In this document: positions 10,623-22,601 of the stretch, piece after piece
How positions within the stretch are numbered: position 1 is the stretch's first letter
How the letters are laid out: each line of letters starts with the position of its first letter
Assembly (NCBI GenBank): GCA_023014365.1
Contig: JAEBUN010000022.1
Location: 186,001-250,000 of the forward strand
DNA length: 64,000 nucleotides
Source of the DNA: Lepiota brunneoincarnata
Lineage: Eukaryota; Basidiomycota; Agaricomycetes; Agaricales; Agaricaceae
Direction: 5' to 3'
Position numbers and translations under genes: made by a program
The notes under the pieces: generated by a model
The model's input: the letters and a program-made list of their open reading frames with translations, nothing else
Told to the model about the DNA's origin: nothing
Databases searched by the model: none

Positions 10623-11215
10623 CGGATTTACGATGATCGTCTGTGATCGGATGAGTAAAGTACTGGATAGCGGGTTGGAGGAAGGGGGCTTACAACAATG
10701 GCTGGCGCCGGGGGGGCAGGCTCGTCCCGCTTATATAGCTTCCGCTAACGGCAGGGCGAACCCAATCATTGACGGCGCTTCGTCAAATGAAATCTTGACC
10801 CGTGTCTCAGCAAGGATGGTGCATTGTCTATTGCGCTACATGTGGTAACCTCGCTTTGGGGTGTTGTGCTATCACCTTCAGTGGAGCGCCTGGTGTTGAA
10901 ATCAGCCCAATAATCACGAGAGAAAACAACGGCGGGGCGACGAGAGGGTAAGGAGGGTAAACGGACAAGGCATCTACTGGTAACTACGTGTATATATAGT
11001 CCACCTACAACATGGCCTCCATGAGGCAGTCAGAGGCGCCGGAGATTGGCATTCCGCCAGTTTGCCGGAACTGCTAAATACAACACCTGGCGAGGCATTA
11101 TGAACCAGGTATTCTGACTGCTCATAGCCCTTTAGTCCATTCCCCTTTGTTTTCTATTCTCTTCTTAGTCATTTCTTATGGCATGTACTGTACTGCCGTT
11201 CCAACAAATGCTACT
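10623..11215. other. Intergenic stretch, no supported gene
   Basis: The stretch separates the membrane-protein start from the 3' end of the first flavin monooxygenase. Short ORFs have no recognisable content. Confidence 0.4.
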
Positions 11216-13786
11216 CTAAATATTTACTTGATACCGCTCAGCAGATATTCCTTCTTCAATTGCTTTAATTTCTAGCAACCAGGATTTTCAGCATGAGAGG
11301 CAGAACGAGAAAAGGGAACTCACGGATAGCAACATGCTTTGAGTAGATACGACATAGCGTGAAATTTCCTGGGATGGAGGAATCAACATCCACCAATCCA
11401 AAAGCAAAAAACGGACGCACCCATCATGAACCATAAATTTGGAACACCGAGGTCACCCCACACGCCATTCCACTCTCCTTCCTTATCAAGGCCCCAGATT
11501 TCGCCAATACTCTTGAACGTTTCAGGGTCAAGGACCTCCTCAACTACACTTCGAGCATTCCCCAGTCTGTAAAAAATCTCAACCATCTTGTTGGGGAAAG
11601 AGACTGCGACGACGAATACGAACCCAGTACAGAACACAACAACATCAGCCTGCAGCTCGCTTCCATCTGCAAACTTCAAACCAGTCTCTGTGAATCTCTC
11701 CAACTTGGAGTCGTTCTTCAGCTTTATTTTACCATCAATAACATATTGGCTGCCTCCAACATCTTTGCGGTCATCAGTGCGAAGCGAGCAGTTTGACTAT
11801 GGTGGCGCCTACCGAGATAGTAACCACCAGTCTTTGTGAAAGCGCTCAACAGAACCCCAGCGTCCTTGACTCCACGGTTGAGCCTGAAGCCAACTCGACG
11901 AAGACCATCCAATGTGTCCCTGAAAAGAGCTGTAAGGCCCTCGAGGGAGGAGATTACAAAATGAGTTCTCACTTGTCCGCTTCCTCAACTACTGATGTTA
12001 ACCGGTAGTGAAAACCGACGTTGAAGAGGTTAGGGAAAGATGCTGATAGCCTGTCAGCTACTGCGGTTGGGGGGGCAGTTTCGGAATAGAGGCCTATGAT
12101 TTGCATAAGACTATGATGATGTACTTGAAAAGCAGTGCTGAGTCTTACTCCCCAGGAGTATCCGGATGCCATTCTTGACGGACATCACATACGTCGAGCT
12201 CTGTTGATACATAGTAACATCTGGAGGAACATATAAGAGATGCAGAGAAAAGCATGGTGCAGTTAGCGTACCAACGCCATGATTGGAATAATCCACACCA
12301 AGATCGTGGGCTGATCAACGATAAGTGAGGACTTGAAACTCAAGTGGTGACGGACACCGCACCGGAGGTACAAGATCCAATCAACACAACCTTCTTTCCC
12401 AGGTGATCTGTCGCCCTCTTATGCTGGGTTGAGTGTAATATTTGACCTTTGAATTCATTCTGAAGAAGTTTCAGTCTCGGGAAGCCAAAATCAGGTTTGT
12501 CTGTTTACCATCCCCGGATATGTAGGCATGTACATTGCTCCTCCAGCAAAGCCCGTCGCGAATACCACGTGTTTAACTGTAAAGATGCGTTCGGTCGGTT
12601 TTGGTCCTTTCACTTGCACGGTAACTTTGTAAAGGCCGGTAGAGTTGACCCTCTCGATCCGATCGAGTGTTGAAGACGTCCATACATTCAACTCCATGGC
12701 CTCCGCGTAAAACTCGAGCCAGTTTCCAAGCTACCGAATTGTCAACTGATCTTGTCTACGTTGCTAAAGCCCGAGAATTCGGCTAGTACCTTCTTTGCAG
12801 GACTGAACACCGGCCAATTTGGTGGAAAACTAGATAATGTGTGAGTCCCACAGCCACAGAAGAACCAGACACAGACTCACGGGAGGTAGGGCAGGTGGTC
12901 GGCCCCTGAGATATTATACTTCAGAAAAACATTGTCTTACAGCGGAATTCACACTTCACTCACAGACGGGGTCATGAAGACACAATGCATCATATCGATT
13001 CCTCCAATTATCCCCTACCCTTTCATTCTTCTCAACAACCAAACTCGATATCCCTATCATTGTGAGCCTTGCTGCAACCTCCAAGCCGCTCTGCCCCGCG
13101 CCCATAATCAAGACAGTGGGGTCCCCATTTTCAAAACGCTTCTCCTTCTCTCGAAGTCCCTCCCATTTTCCATGATCAAGGTTGGAGTTACGAAGCGGCC
13201 CAATCTTCTCAGGGAAGCCCTTCAGATCCTCAAGGTTAGTGAAGATAGTGTGGGCCTTCCATTCAAGTTGCTGTTGTTTACTATCCAATGTGGGAACGAG
13301 TCGGAAAACTCCCGAAGCCAACCCAATCTTCGTTTCAAAGGTGAACATCCCCATAATCCAAGCGATATCCGGAAATGGCTGATCAAAGAATGGCGGGAGC
13401 CCTTGACCATCACTCGTCGTCTTCAACTGCATGTTGCTGATTTGAGCGCCTCGAAGGCGGTCTGTCAGGAATTTGTGAATTCGGGCAGTGCCCTCGAATG
13501 TACGAAAGTCCCAAGTAAGGGCGAGCACATCCCGCCAATAAACAGAAGCTTGGTCGGCGGTCTCGGGACGAGATGAGTCGAAAGATGATTGGATCAAAAG
13601 GCTAGCGACCCCGTCGATATCACCGGACACAAGTTTGTCTGCAAACGAAGAGAACCACTCCGTCGCGATTTTTAGAGCATCAACATCGCTTTGAATGGAA
13701 GAGACCCCGAGCTTGTTAAGAGTGGGGAGACATGCTTCTGACGGATGGGGAGATAAGCTCGAGGTCATAGTAAGAGGAGTGAGCAC
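11216..13786 (-). CDS. Flavin-containing monooxygenase with N-terminal NTF2-like domain (copy 1)
   Basis: A multi-exon gene for an FAD/NADPH-dependent monooxygenase of roughly 590 residues. The first exon (13786-~12960) holds an NTF2/SnoaL-like region (SVYWRDVLALTWDFRTFEGTA) and then the FAD-binding loop VLIMGAGQSGLEVAARL. Later exons carry HVVFATGF, the FMO signature FKGQILHSTQH, the NADPH-binding GSCTSAHDLG, NLFNVGFHYRL, GGYYLDVGG, DVVVFCTGLGNAR and VPNLWFMMGNFTLCRIYSKHVAIQ; the end is SAERYQVNI. Nearly all joins use clean GT-AG introns, and the end of the gene at 11216 is well defined. Near 11900-11960 the phase does not match by one base, the only break found in this copy. The start is either 13786 or the Met at 13768. 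Substrate unknown. It lies in tandem with copy 2. Confidence 0.85.
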
Positions 13787-13988
13787 TGCGCATGTCTCAA
13801 TATGGACGCTGATATATCAGCAACCAAGACTCAGAACCGGCTTATAGCTAGGGATAGCAGGTGACATGTCGAGAAATTCCCTGTGATTCTCATGCACTCA
13901 AACTGGAGTATTGGGTTCACACGAAGGAATGGCAATCCATTTATGTAGGGACCTAGGTGTCTGGGCGGCCATAACCTTTTGCGTCTGC

Positions 13989-16555
13989 TTATCTCGTCCT
14001 ACTGTAACGTACGCCGTCGAACACGTGTTCTTCCATAGCCTTGATCTCTGAAGGCGTCTATGCATCAGAAACGCCTATGACCGAGAAGATTACTCACGCA
14101 GTGCAATATGCTTAGAATAGAACCGACACAGTGCGAGGTTTCCTAGGCACAAGTCTTAATAGGTTCAAAATCCATGTCTGCTTGCTTGCTTACCCATCAT
14201 GTACCACAAGCCCTTGAAACCCATATCACGCCAGCATCCGTTCAATTCTCCTTCTTCATCGAGGCCCCACACTGAGGAACAGCGGTCCGCCACATCGTCA
14301 CCACAAATTTCACGTATACCCTCCCGAGCATTTCCGAGGCTGTATTCAAAGAGGTTTAACGACGATTCCGATCAACCACCCTAGTAGGGATGACTTACCC
14401 TGTACAGAAGACGACAACATCAGCCGGCAACTCACTGCCGTTCTCAAAACTGAGGCCTGTTTCTGTAAAGCGGGCTATTTTACTATCATTCTTCAATTTG
14501 ATCTTTCCATCAATCAGATATTGACTTCCTCCGACATCTTAAGATGTGAATTATCAGCAATGTGCAGGCGCATCAGATGACAAAAAGTATCACCAAGATA
14601 ATATCCACCTGCCCATGCCCATGCTGACATTAAGAAGCCGCAATCTCTGAAGCCCCATCCCAAACGGAATCCGCATTTCTCAAGGCCTTTCAATAATTCA
14701 CTGGATGAGATAATGAGATTAGTCATGTAATTAACTAAACTGGCTACGTACGCGTCAGCCTCAGCTATCTTCCTCGTCAGACGGTATGACATTCCCATGT
14801 TCAGAAGATTGGGATATGATGCAACCAGCCGGTCTCCGATTTCCGTCGAAGGACCGTCCTCGGAGTAGAAATCTGCGTGAATGGATGTGTATGAGGAACC
14901 GGTTATCACTCTCTACTGTTGACATATCCGCACCCTCCAGAGTCAACCGGAGACCATCCTTGGTACTCATGATATACGTTGAACCTCTCTGAAACATCGT
15001 TACATCTGATAGAGCGTTGAGAGGTGCGGCGAGCCTAGCGGAATTCACTTACCAACGCCGTGGTTGGCATAATCCACGCTAATATCGTGGCCTGAGCGGC
15101 TCTATGAGCATGAAGATGAATTAATAGAGGAGACAGGAATCACCAGAAGTGCAGGATCCTATAACAACGACCTTCTTTCCCAAGTGATCTGTCGCCTTAT
15201 CGTGCTGCAGGGAATGTAAAATTTGACCCTTGAAAACATCCTGAGGAATTTCACTGAGATATAGTCCCGGAAATGGAGTACGCAATCCTAACGTACCATC
15301 CCTGGATATTGGGGAACGCGCCCTTTACCTCCAGAAAAACCACATGCAAAAACAAGATGCTTCACGTTGAATTCTCGCTTCTGCAGTCCTCCGTCGGCTT
15401 TGCTTTCAACGGTGACCTTCCAACGATTCGTCGAGGGTTCTTGGACTGCCCCGGTGACTGTCGAGGATGTCCAAACGTTGAGTTCCATTGCTTCGGCGTA
15501 GCTCTCGAGCCAATTCGCCAACTATCGGATCTAATAAGAATTGTTTACCCAGTTCGACAAAACGGTTCCTACTTTCTTCGCAGGGGTGTACACAGGCCAA
15601 TTCGGGGGGAACCTGCGAGCTATACATAAAGAGCAATGATGGAAAGAGATTAGAATTCGACTTACGGGATGTAAGGCATGTGGTCATACCCTGCATCACG
15701 ATGAAGAAGATAGTAAAAGGGTGGAATGGTAGACTCACAAACGGTATCATGCAAGCACAAGGCATCGTACCTGTTTCTCCAGTTATCACCGACGCGCTCA
15801 TTTTTTTCGATAATGAGCGACATGATGCCTAGGCTCTTGAGACGGGCAGCTACGTCCAAACCACTTTGACCACCTCCGATTATGAGGACAGGGGGATCGC
15901 TGTTCGAGAACTGCCGTTCCTCACGACGGAGTGCTTCCCATTGGCCGTGGTCCATTTTATGATTACGCAAGGATCCAGTTTTCTCCGGGAAGCCCCTTCA
16001 AGTCTTCAGAGGTTAGGTGAATACACAATGAGCTTTCCACTCGATCTGTGCCTCTCTTTGCGTATCGGAAGGAGACGCACAACGCCAGAACCATAGCCTA
16101 CTTTGGTTTCGAACGTAAACAAGGCCTGGATCCAGGCGATGTCAGGATAAGGGCGGATGAGGGTAGGAAATGCCCCTTTGTCCTTGGTGTTGATCTTGAC
16201 GCTACGAATTTCCGATGACTGTAAGCGGATCCGTCAAAAACTGATGGATCACTGGCTGTGCTTTCAAAGGTTCGAAAGTCCCACGTGAGTGCAAGCACGT
16301 CTCTCCAGTAGACAGAGGGCTCCTGGTTTTGCCCTGCCTCGTTAGCGGGTAGTGATGCTTGTGTTAGAGGCGGTGAGACTGAAGGTGGATTCGACAAGGA
16401 GGTCCAAGACTCCTTGCACGCTGTTGGCCTGGCAAGCGGCGCCGAACGAATCAACCCAATTCTGAGCCACCTCGAGCGCGTTGACATCCTGGAAAGAGGG
16501 ATGCGTCGACCCCGAGTTTGTTCAAGGTAGGAAGTGATGCTTCAGAGGGATGCAT
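13989..16555 (-). CDS. Flavin-containing monooxygenase (copy 2), first exon frame-broken
   Basis: A tandem paralogue of the upstream-coordinate neighbour with the same domain order: NTF2-like region (SVYWRDVLALTWDFRTFES), FAD loop VLIIGGGQSGLDVAARL, FKGQILHSLQH, VVVIGSCTSG, MSYRLTRKIAEAD, GGYYL, DVVVFCTG, LWYMMG and a last exon ending IKAMEEHVFDGVRYSRTR. The exons from ~15990 leftward read cleanly with GT-AG introns. The first exon does not: between the ATG at 16555 (MHPSEASLPTLNKLGV) and ~16000, the frame matching copy 1 switches several times, mostly by +1, so a protein cannot be made as the sequence stands. Either the gene has lost function at its 5' end or this stretch is poorly sequenced; the intact downstream exons favour the latter or a recent loss. 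Confidence 0.7.
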
Positions 16556-16750
16556 GGCGCAGGAAACCTGTGGCTTCTTGTGCCAAAGAAGAGCTTTTTA
16601 TAGGCGTGCTGGTCATTTGAGAGGAAGCATGTGGTCAAAACCAATAAGTTGAGGGACAAACGGAGAAGTTAGTCGATAAGTGCCGGACGCAGTTTCGGAG
16701 GATGCCGGGATCGGCATGGCGTCTTCCGGCGTCTTTTTAATTTGGGACTT

Positions 16751-17938
16751 ATGCGTCACTTCTCGACTACCCGTAGCTGGCTGCTCAAGGCGCAGGATAC
16801 ACACCACAACCGCTCTCATCGGACGCGCACGATACTGAACCACGTCGAACTCGCAGCTCTGACAGCTTCTCCAACCAAGAAAGCACAAGGTTCACTTATC
16901 ATTCTTCACGGCTTATTGTGAGTGAGAGCCATTGTACCAATGCAGAAGGCTCAGAAACTCCTCTTTAAAGTGGTTCAAAACGAAATTGGACTTCTCTACA
17001 CAAAGCCTTCCATCGCGCTTTACCCCATCACTCCATCCACACCCTTGATTTACGAAACCATGGTGCATCTCCTCGTACAACACCTATGACATACACGGCG
17101 ATGGCCACAGATGTTCTCAATTATATCGACTCGAATGGTCTATCGAACGTGGCACTGCTCGGACATTCAATGTCTGTCCGATTCTTCTACTTGAGCTATC
17201 CAATCTCATGATTGTTCGCATAGGGGTGGAAAAGTTGCAATGAGCCTCGCACTTTCTCTCGCCTCGCAGGGTCGGGGGGATCTCCTGTCACATTTATTGA
17301 TATCGGATATTGCGCCAACACGAACAACCCTTTCAGACGATTTCACCAAGTATATCGACGCAATGCAAACCATCAACGAGCTTCCTTTGGGAAGCGTCGA
17401 GTCGCGCGGAGACGTCGAGCGCGAGTTATATAAGTCCGAGCCCGTGAGCACCGCGTTTCTCAATGCGAATCTTACCCTCATGTCTTTCCTCAGGACCTGG
17501 CCATTCGTCAGTTTCTGATCACAAACCTAGTGGTGCCTCGTCCTTTCCAGAGCCATACAAAACTCTATTTCAACCTTCCTTTGGACATACTCAAAAACGC
17601 AATCCCGAACTTAGGCTCTTTCCCTTTTGATCTAGCGGATCCCTCGCGACCGCAAGTGGCAGGGTGACACTCTAGTATTCCGGGGCATGAAAAGCCCGTA
17701 CGTTGCTCAATATGCGGAGCCCCGTACGCATACCGACTGACAAACAGGTTTATCGACGATGAGAATCAACGTACTTTCGAAACGTTCTTTCCTCGCGTTG
17801 TTATAAAGAAGATGGAGACAGGGTCACTGGGGTAAGCGATTCAATTATATCTTCTGTTTCTTAGCCAAGCCGTGTTTTTAGTTCACGCTGAGAAGCCAAA
17901 CGAGTTCAAGGAACTCGTGGTGCGCTTCTTGGCCAAAT
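16751..17938 (+). pseudogene. ABHD11/Imo32-like alpha/beta hydrolase, copy A, frame-broken
   Basis: A second copy of the intact gene at 34739-36133. The ATG at 16751 begins a basic, Ser/Arg-rich presequence (MRHFSTTRSWLLKAQ) that fits mitochondrial import. Exons then give SLIILHGLF|GSKRNW, HTLDLRNHG, the nucleophile motif GHSM|GGKVAM (split by an intron at 17172-17223), LISDIAPT, and FLITNLV. Two places need a one-base skip to continue: near 17637 (after PFDL, before the WQGDTLVFRGMKS segment) and near 17821 (before the HW|VHAEKP segment with the catalytic His). The last exon ends FKELVVRFLAK. The catalytic Ser and His are still encoded, so decay, if real, is recent. The family acts in mitochondria; the substrate is not settled. 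Confidence 0.7.
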
Positions 17939-18567
17939 AATCCCGCCCCTCCTGTGGACGACACCGAATATTGAAAATTCGTTTATGGCAGAAATTAGAT
18001 CATCGTTCGAGTTCTCCCCAATTGATATGAGCCGCTTTGCCATGGGGGGAGTTGGAAATTTCTGACTCGAAACCTTTCCTGCACCAGCCAACCGGATCCG
18101 TTTCGACCGTGCTTACGAAACATGACTGGTCCGTCACTTTGTGCCAAGGGTTGACACCAATGGCCCTCCCCTTGTGCTGTCTGTCGGCTCTAACGCCCTC
18201 TAGGGCCTGGTGCCTAGTATGGGAGATGGAAGGTAAACACGCTCTTCTCGGGTTTCAGTCGCCTCTCGGCACAACGGAGTTATCACTAACTCTGGATTAC
18301 CAATCGGGTTTGGCAAATGTTCGACACGACACAAGTGATTGGAAGTGTTGAAGGTGTAATCTCATGATCAGAATCGACCCCGCTGTCCCTACTCTCGGCT
18401 GTTTATGCTTCAGGAATGTGCACAAGAGTCGGCAGTAAAATTCGAAGACAGCGACAATTCGCTAAATACTTGGTGAAGAACATAGAGATCACCCTCAATA
18501 ACTCCATAATATACACATAAACTGTCCGATTGTCGTGAGTCCGTTGAATCATCTCCAAGTGTCCAGT
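17939..18567. other. Intergenic stretch between convergent broken genes
   Basis: The region lies between the 3' ends of the ABHD11-like and secreted-protein copies. No ORF in it has recognisable content. Confidence 0.4.
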
Positions 18568-19359
18568 TTATCCACAATTGAAATATTCCCCGGGTATTAC
18601 TGCAGGACAACCAGAAGTATCGAGATGAAGAGGACAATCGTCATAATTGTCGCAACATTTGATGCACGCTCGTCTGTCCGCTGGTTCGACAAGCTCCACA
18701 TAATGCTTATACCTGAAAGAAAGCTTTATTAGCGCCAAAATAATTCTCTTAGTAGCATGGGGAACGAAACAAACCCGATGCAGGACACTACCCGCTGGAT
18801 TACCTCTTCCCCCCTGCACCACCGCTCGAGTCGTACTGTCCCCCGGGATCGCTGGGGTTGAGACGGGAAAGCTTCTCGGGACGAATGCACCCGGTTACTG
18901 TTGTTAATTCACCGAGGATCAACAATGATATCAGGTCGTCCGATGGGTACCTACACTGCGTGTATCTTGCCCCTCTGGAGCTAATTCCTGACTTTAACCT
19001 TGACGCTGCTCCAGAAATCAGGCGGGAACTGGCCCTGAATTGAAGAGGTCCTTCCCGCAGGGGAACAGTACGTCTTCATACCCCCAGGATGCTCGCTATC
19101 CCCAATGTTGGTATGGGGGTCCCTTGGCATGATCATACTATTGCGAAGAAAACACTCAGTCAGCCTGGATGCGAGAAACCGCTGACGGCCGGAAGAAGAA
19201 AAAGAAAACTCACCAGAACTTCACCTCATCCGTGATAGAGACGATATTGTCCGGCGCCGGAGCACGAGCTTGGAGCTCTGAGATGTCTCCGGCTGGGACT
19301 GCAAATACAGCAGCAGCTGTGAGGACAAGTACGCTGAACACTACTTTCAAGCCGAGCAT
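18568..19359 (-). pseudogene. Small secreted cysteine-rich protein, copy A, frame-broken
   Basis: A paralogue of the intact gene at 32365-33234. The first exon encodes a signal peptide (MLGLKVVFSVLVLTAAAVFA) and APDNIVSITDEVKFW. The next encodes HTNIGDSEHPGGM, YC and FPPDFW; further exons give GCIRPEKLSRLNP, GGQYDSSGGAGG and GNPAGSV, then YKHYVELVEPA, ACIKCCDNYDDCP, and the end DTSGCPAVIPGEYFNCG. Aligned with copy B, two one-base insertions break the frame: near 18991 (GTTAAAGTCAGG) and near 18809 (the GGGGGGAAGAGG run). All conserved cysteines of the last exons are still encoded. The role is unknown; secreted cysteine-rich proteins of this size in fungi are often effectors or surface-active proteins, which is only a guess here. 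Confidence 0.62.
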
Positions 19360-20682
19360 CTTGTTGCCGTGAGACAGGCGCTGAAAGTAGGAGCGGGGGC
19401 CACCGACCTAGAGGGCTATTATTTCTTCCCAGCTAGTGCGGTTCTTTTATAGAGAAACATAGTTCCAGGAACATTGAGCTCCGTGAATTTGCAAGGGTCC
19501 TGCTGTATTTTAGTTATGTACGGCGTGTTTTGCCCGCCATTTCAACGGAATTATTCAGGGACGAGATGGTGATCATCATCTTGGTAGCTTCACGTGGTCA
19601 TTCCAAGCATTCTGGGCTGGGCTGAGGGGCGTCTAGCCAGACCTCATTGCGTCAGTGGGCCTGACAGATAACCAGAGTGTAGCACTGTAGGTCGGAGAAT
19701 ACTTGAGTGCCGAGTTGGCCGCGAGACATAACGGCAGGGACTTATTTGTCCCTATGGGAGGATCTGGCCGCCAGATCAGTATTCGATTCAAGGCCTATTG
19801 GAGAGCCTGAGGGCCAACAATGAGCAGGCCTAGATGGCGGTGATGCACGAGACTCAATCGCCCCATGGATTTTGTATTTTGGCAGGTTCGACAACAGATA
19901 GAAGTGATGCTAGCAAAAGTAGCATTGGCAGGTGACCGGTAAGGCAAATCAGTCACTCGCAGAATCAAATTGAATGCTCAGTCAGAAAGGCCAGATAACT
20001 TTAGTCAGTCTCTAAATATCCAGATCGTGGAGAGGTTACAAGAAACTTCCACTGTCAGCTGGAAGTCGGCCCAACTGAGGCCCGAATCCTGACATGATCG
20101 ACGCGCAAACGCTGAGGGTAGTGCGCTCTTCTTATAGTAAGCTTCAAACTCGTGCTTAATTCTACGGGGATCGAAAAACAGAAGGTATTCTTGGAAAGGT
20201 CCGGACTACCTAGGCTAGGCAATATGTCCGGGGGCAACGCCAAAAGATGGAAGCTGACTGACACTATCGCAGCCCTAGACAGTGAAGGGCGCATGCTGAT
20301 ATCGATATATGATAGGAGAACGCAGCACGACAGGGGAAGAACGTTGCAAAAACTTGGAATTGCTTTGCTTCAATCTGAAGCCCAATACGACACATCATCC
20401 TTATAGCAAGGTCGGAGAAGGCAGATTTGACTTTTCATACGAGAGGATCATGATCAAATAAACTTGGAAACCAAAGATCTAAAGCTATATTCCAGAGTTT
20501 GCGCTGCGCGGAGTCTCTTTAACTTAGAGTTGTGCACCGAGTAGGTTGCAAAACAGATAATCGAAGAATGGGAAACGGTACTTCAACGCTCGAAGTTTTG
20601 TATAAAAGAACCTCAGTCCCTCCTCGCAAGGTCACCAGAGGTCTTCAAGCAAGCGGTGCAAGTCCCTTTGATCTTTGACACA
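19360..20682. other. Intergenic stretch upstream of the SAM-like gene
   Basis: About 1.3 kb with only short ORFs and no recognised domain. It separates the broken secreted-protein copy from the tandem segmental duplication that follows. Confidence 0.4.
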
Positions 20683-21956
20683 ATGACACCTCCACATCGA
20701 GCAATCCTGCGCAATGCACTACGACGGGAGGGGTTTGACGTAGACGAAGCTCAAAGGCTAGAGGCAAGGGTTACATAACATTAACTCAATCCTACCCGGC
20801 CCCTAATTGTAAATTAATCCATCAGGCATTCCTCAAGAAACGAGTCTGTAAGATCTTTGACTGGGAGAAAACTGGTCGCTGGCAGTCTACCACGACAATC
20901 CACAAGTTGGAGGTGGAGGTAAGCGGCTTTTGACGACAGGCCTCAGGAGACTGATCTCGTGGGTTTCTAAACTCTAGATATCCAAATGTTGGCCTGAGTT
21001 GCTTACAGCCAACGAGGACATTCTACAATATGCTGTTATGTATGCGAAAACGTACTTTTGTATGGAGAGGCGGCGTTGGTCCAACTCCCAATTCCCAACC
21101 AAGTCTAGGAAGGATGTACGGGAAAGGGGTAACGTTGAAGAGTCTCCGGTTGTTCGAAGAAGACCCAAGAAAAAGCGTCCAGAGTCCCCACTACTGGATA
21201 CAACCACCCCAACAAGGAAACAATCCAGGACGAGATGTATTCTGGGTGAGTGTATAGTTAGGATCGCCACTGCATTCAGTTAAGGTCACTCCCCAGATAC
21301 AACCACCCTAACAAGGAAACAATCCAGGATGAGATGTATTCTGGGTGAGTATATAGTTATGATCGTCACTACATTGAGTTAAGGTCACTCCCCAGATACC
21401 CCACAGGGTGCCTCAACTTCAAGTGACGAGCCACGATCGAGGATCTGTGCAGCTAGACTCGTTGATGAAAAAATTAATGGTGTATCTCTTCTTGGCAGGG
21501 TCATTCTGGCAACCATCGTCCACCGAACCTCTCCCGAAATGCTCGATTACCCTCGGCGAAGAGAGCAACTCCCGGGGTTCAGGCCTACCTCTGGTGAATC
21601 ATGGGTCAGGCCGTAGATCACTGATTCAACCACTTAGGCTAGAGCTGGAGGACTTCACTGGAACCTGCCCAAAAGCAAGCGACACGCTCAACGACATATC
21701 AGCCCTACCTAGTGGAGACGAGCCTCATGAAATTCTTCAATTTCTCCACTCTTGCAGGCCCCCAATGACGGAGTACTTGGAATCCTTTTTGAAAGCCGGT
21801 ATCAGAAGCAAAGAATACCTTGAGGTGCTCTTCACCTGCTCCGAGGAAGAGCTGGATAGTATTTTATCGGATGTGAGGGGTCTGACACAACTCGACAGGA
21901 TGATCCTGAAAAAAACCCTGGCACCCCGGGTTTCGCCGAAGCACGAAGGAGGTTGA
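20683..21956 (+). CDS. SAM-like domain protein, copy 1 (intact, with an extra duplicated exon)
   Basis: Six exons (20683-20763, 20826-20918, 20978-21245, 21297-21344, 21396-21422, 21499-21956) sum in frame to 324 residues. The N-terminal part (MTPPHRAILRNALRREGFDVDEAQRLE, given here in pieces as exon 1) and the KCWPELLTANEDILQYAV segment are helical. The middle is basic (RRRPKKKRP), suggesting nuclear location. The C-terminal ~70 residues, from FLHSCRPPMTEYLESFL through KAGIRSKEYLEVL to GLTQLDRMILKKTL, look like a SAM-type helical bundle. Exon 4 and its intron arose by a 99 bp tandem duplication. The first intron (20764-20825) begins with GC, while the same intron in copy 2 begins with GT. 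Function unknown; SAM-like domains usually mediate protein contacts. Confidence 0.72.
20764..20825 (+). other. Probable GC-AG intron in SAM-like gene copy 1
   Basis: The intron begins GCAAGG and ends ATCAG. The paralogous intron starting at 23684 begins GTAAGG at exactly the same place after an exon of equal length (81 bp), so a T to C change in the donor explains the difference. The reading frame is kept. Confidence 0.7.
21197..21394 (+). repeat. 99 bp tandem direct repeat spanning an exon end and an intron
   Basis: The units 21197-21295 and 21296-21394 are near identical, differing at about nine positions. Each contains the coding end of an exon (ACAACCACC..AACAAGG..AATCCAGGA), the GTGAGT donor, and an intron ending in CCCCAG. 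The unit length is a multiple of three, so the copy adds a 16-codon exon without changing the frame. The paralogous gene at 23603 has a single copy. Confidence 0.85.
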
Positions 21957-22601
21957 ACTGCGGCCAGGTGATTTCCCACAGTTACTTGTAGAATACTTGC
22001 TGAAATATCAACTACATTTCTCTTGTGTCTGTAGCATTTGTTGGCCCTGTGTCGCGGGGACTTAGGTTTTGGGTAAGCGAACACTCGCCTCGGTCAGTTC
22101 TAGGCCTTACATTATCCATAAGCTCGGCTAGAGGGGCGCGGGAGTCTATTATTTGCCTAGGCCCCCCTCCTGGGTGGTACTATCAGATATCGGCACAGGT
22201 AACTTAATATTTATGACCCAGTCTCAGCCCGGTTTCCGGGATAAATCGAGGGATCATAGCGGACAGGGGCCCTCATACTTCTGGTCTCATAAAATTAAAC
22301 CAGACTTTACGCATTCAATGATACCTTGTCTCCAGGACAAGTGAGAGTCTGGTATACAATGGCAGCGGCAGGCCTCCATCAATATCGACAATCTACTGTT
22401 TTTGAGCGAACGCGGTACGGTCAGGCTCAGCTCAGATTGTTTCCTCGCGAAGATTGCTCACATCTCCGAAGTAGTTTTTTTTTTTTTTCAAAAAAGGGCC
22501 ATCGGAGAGCCCGAAAAGCCAACATTAAACAGGTCTAGAAGTGGTAATGGACGGAGACGAGAGCAGGAGGTGTTGATGGAAGATCATCTGCGACCTGGTG
22601 G
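21957..22601. other. Spacer within the first tandem unit
   Basis: It holds a 14-base T run near 22475-22488 and no recognisable gene. The corresponding spacer in unit 2 is 24792-25242. Confidence 0.4.

Noticed and set aside
12932..13576. Long plus-strand ORF of 214 codons
   Set aside because: It is antisense to the first exon of the flavin monooxygenase, which has strong domain evidence on the other strand.
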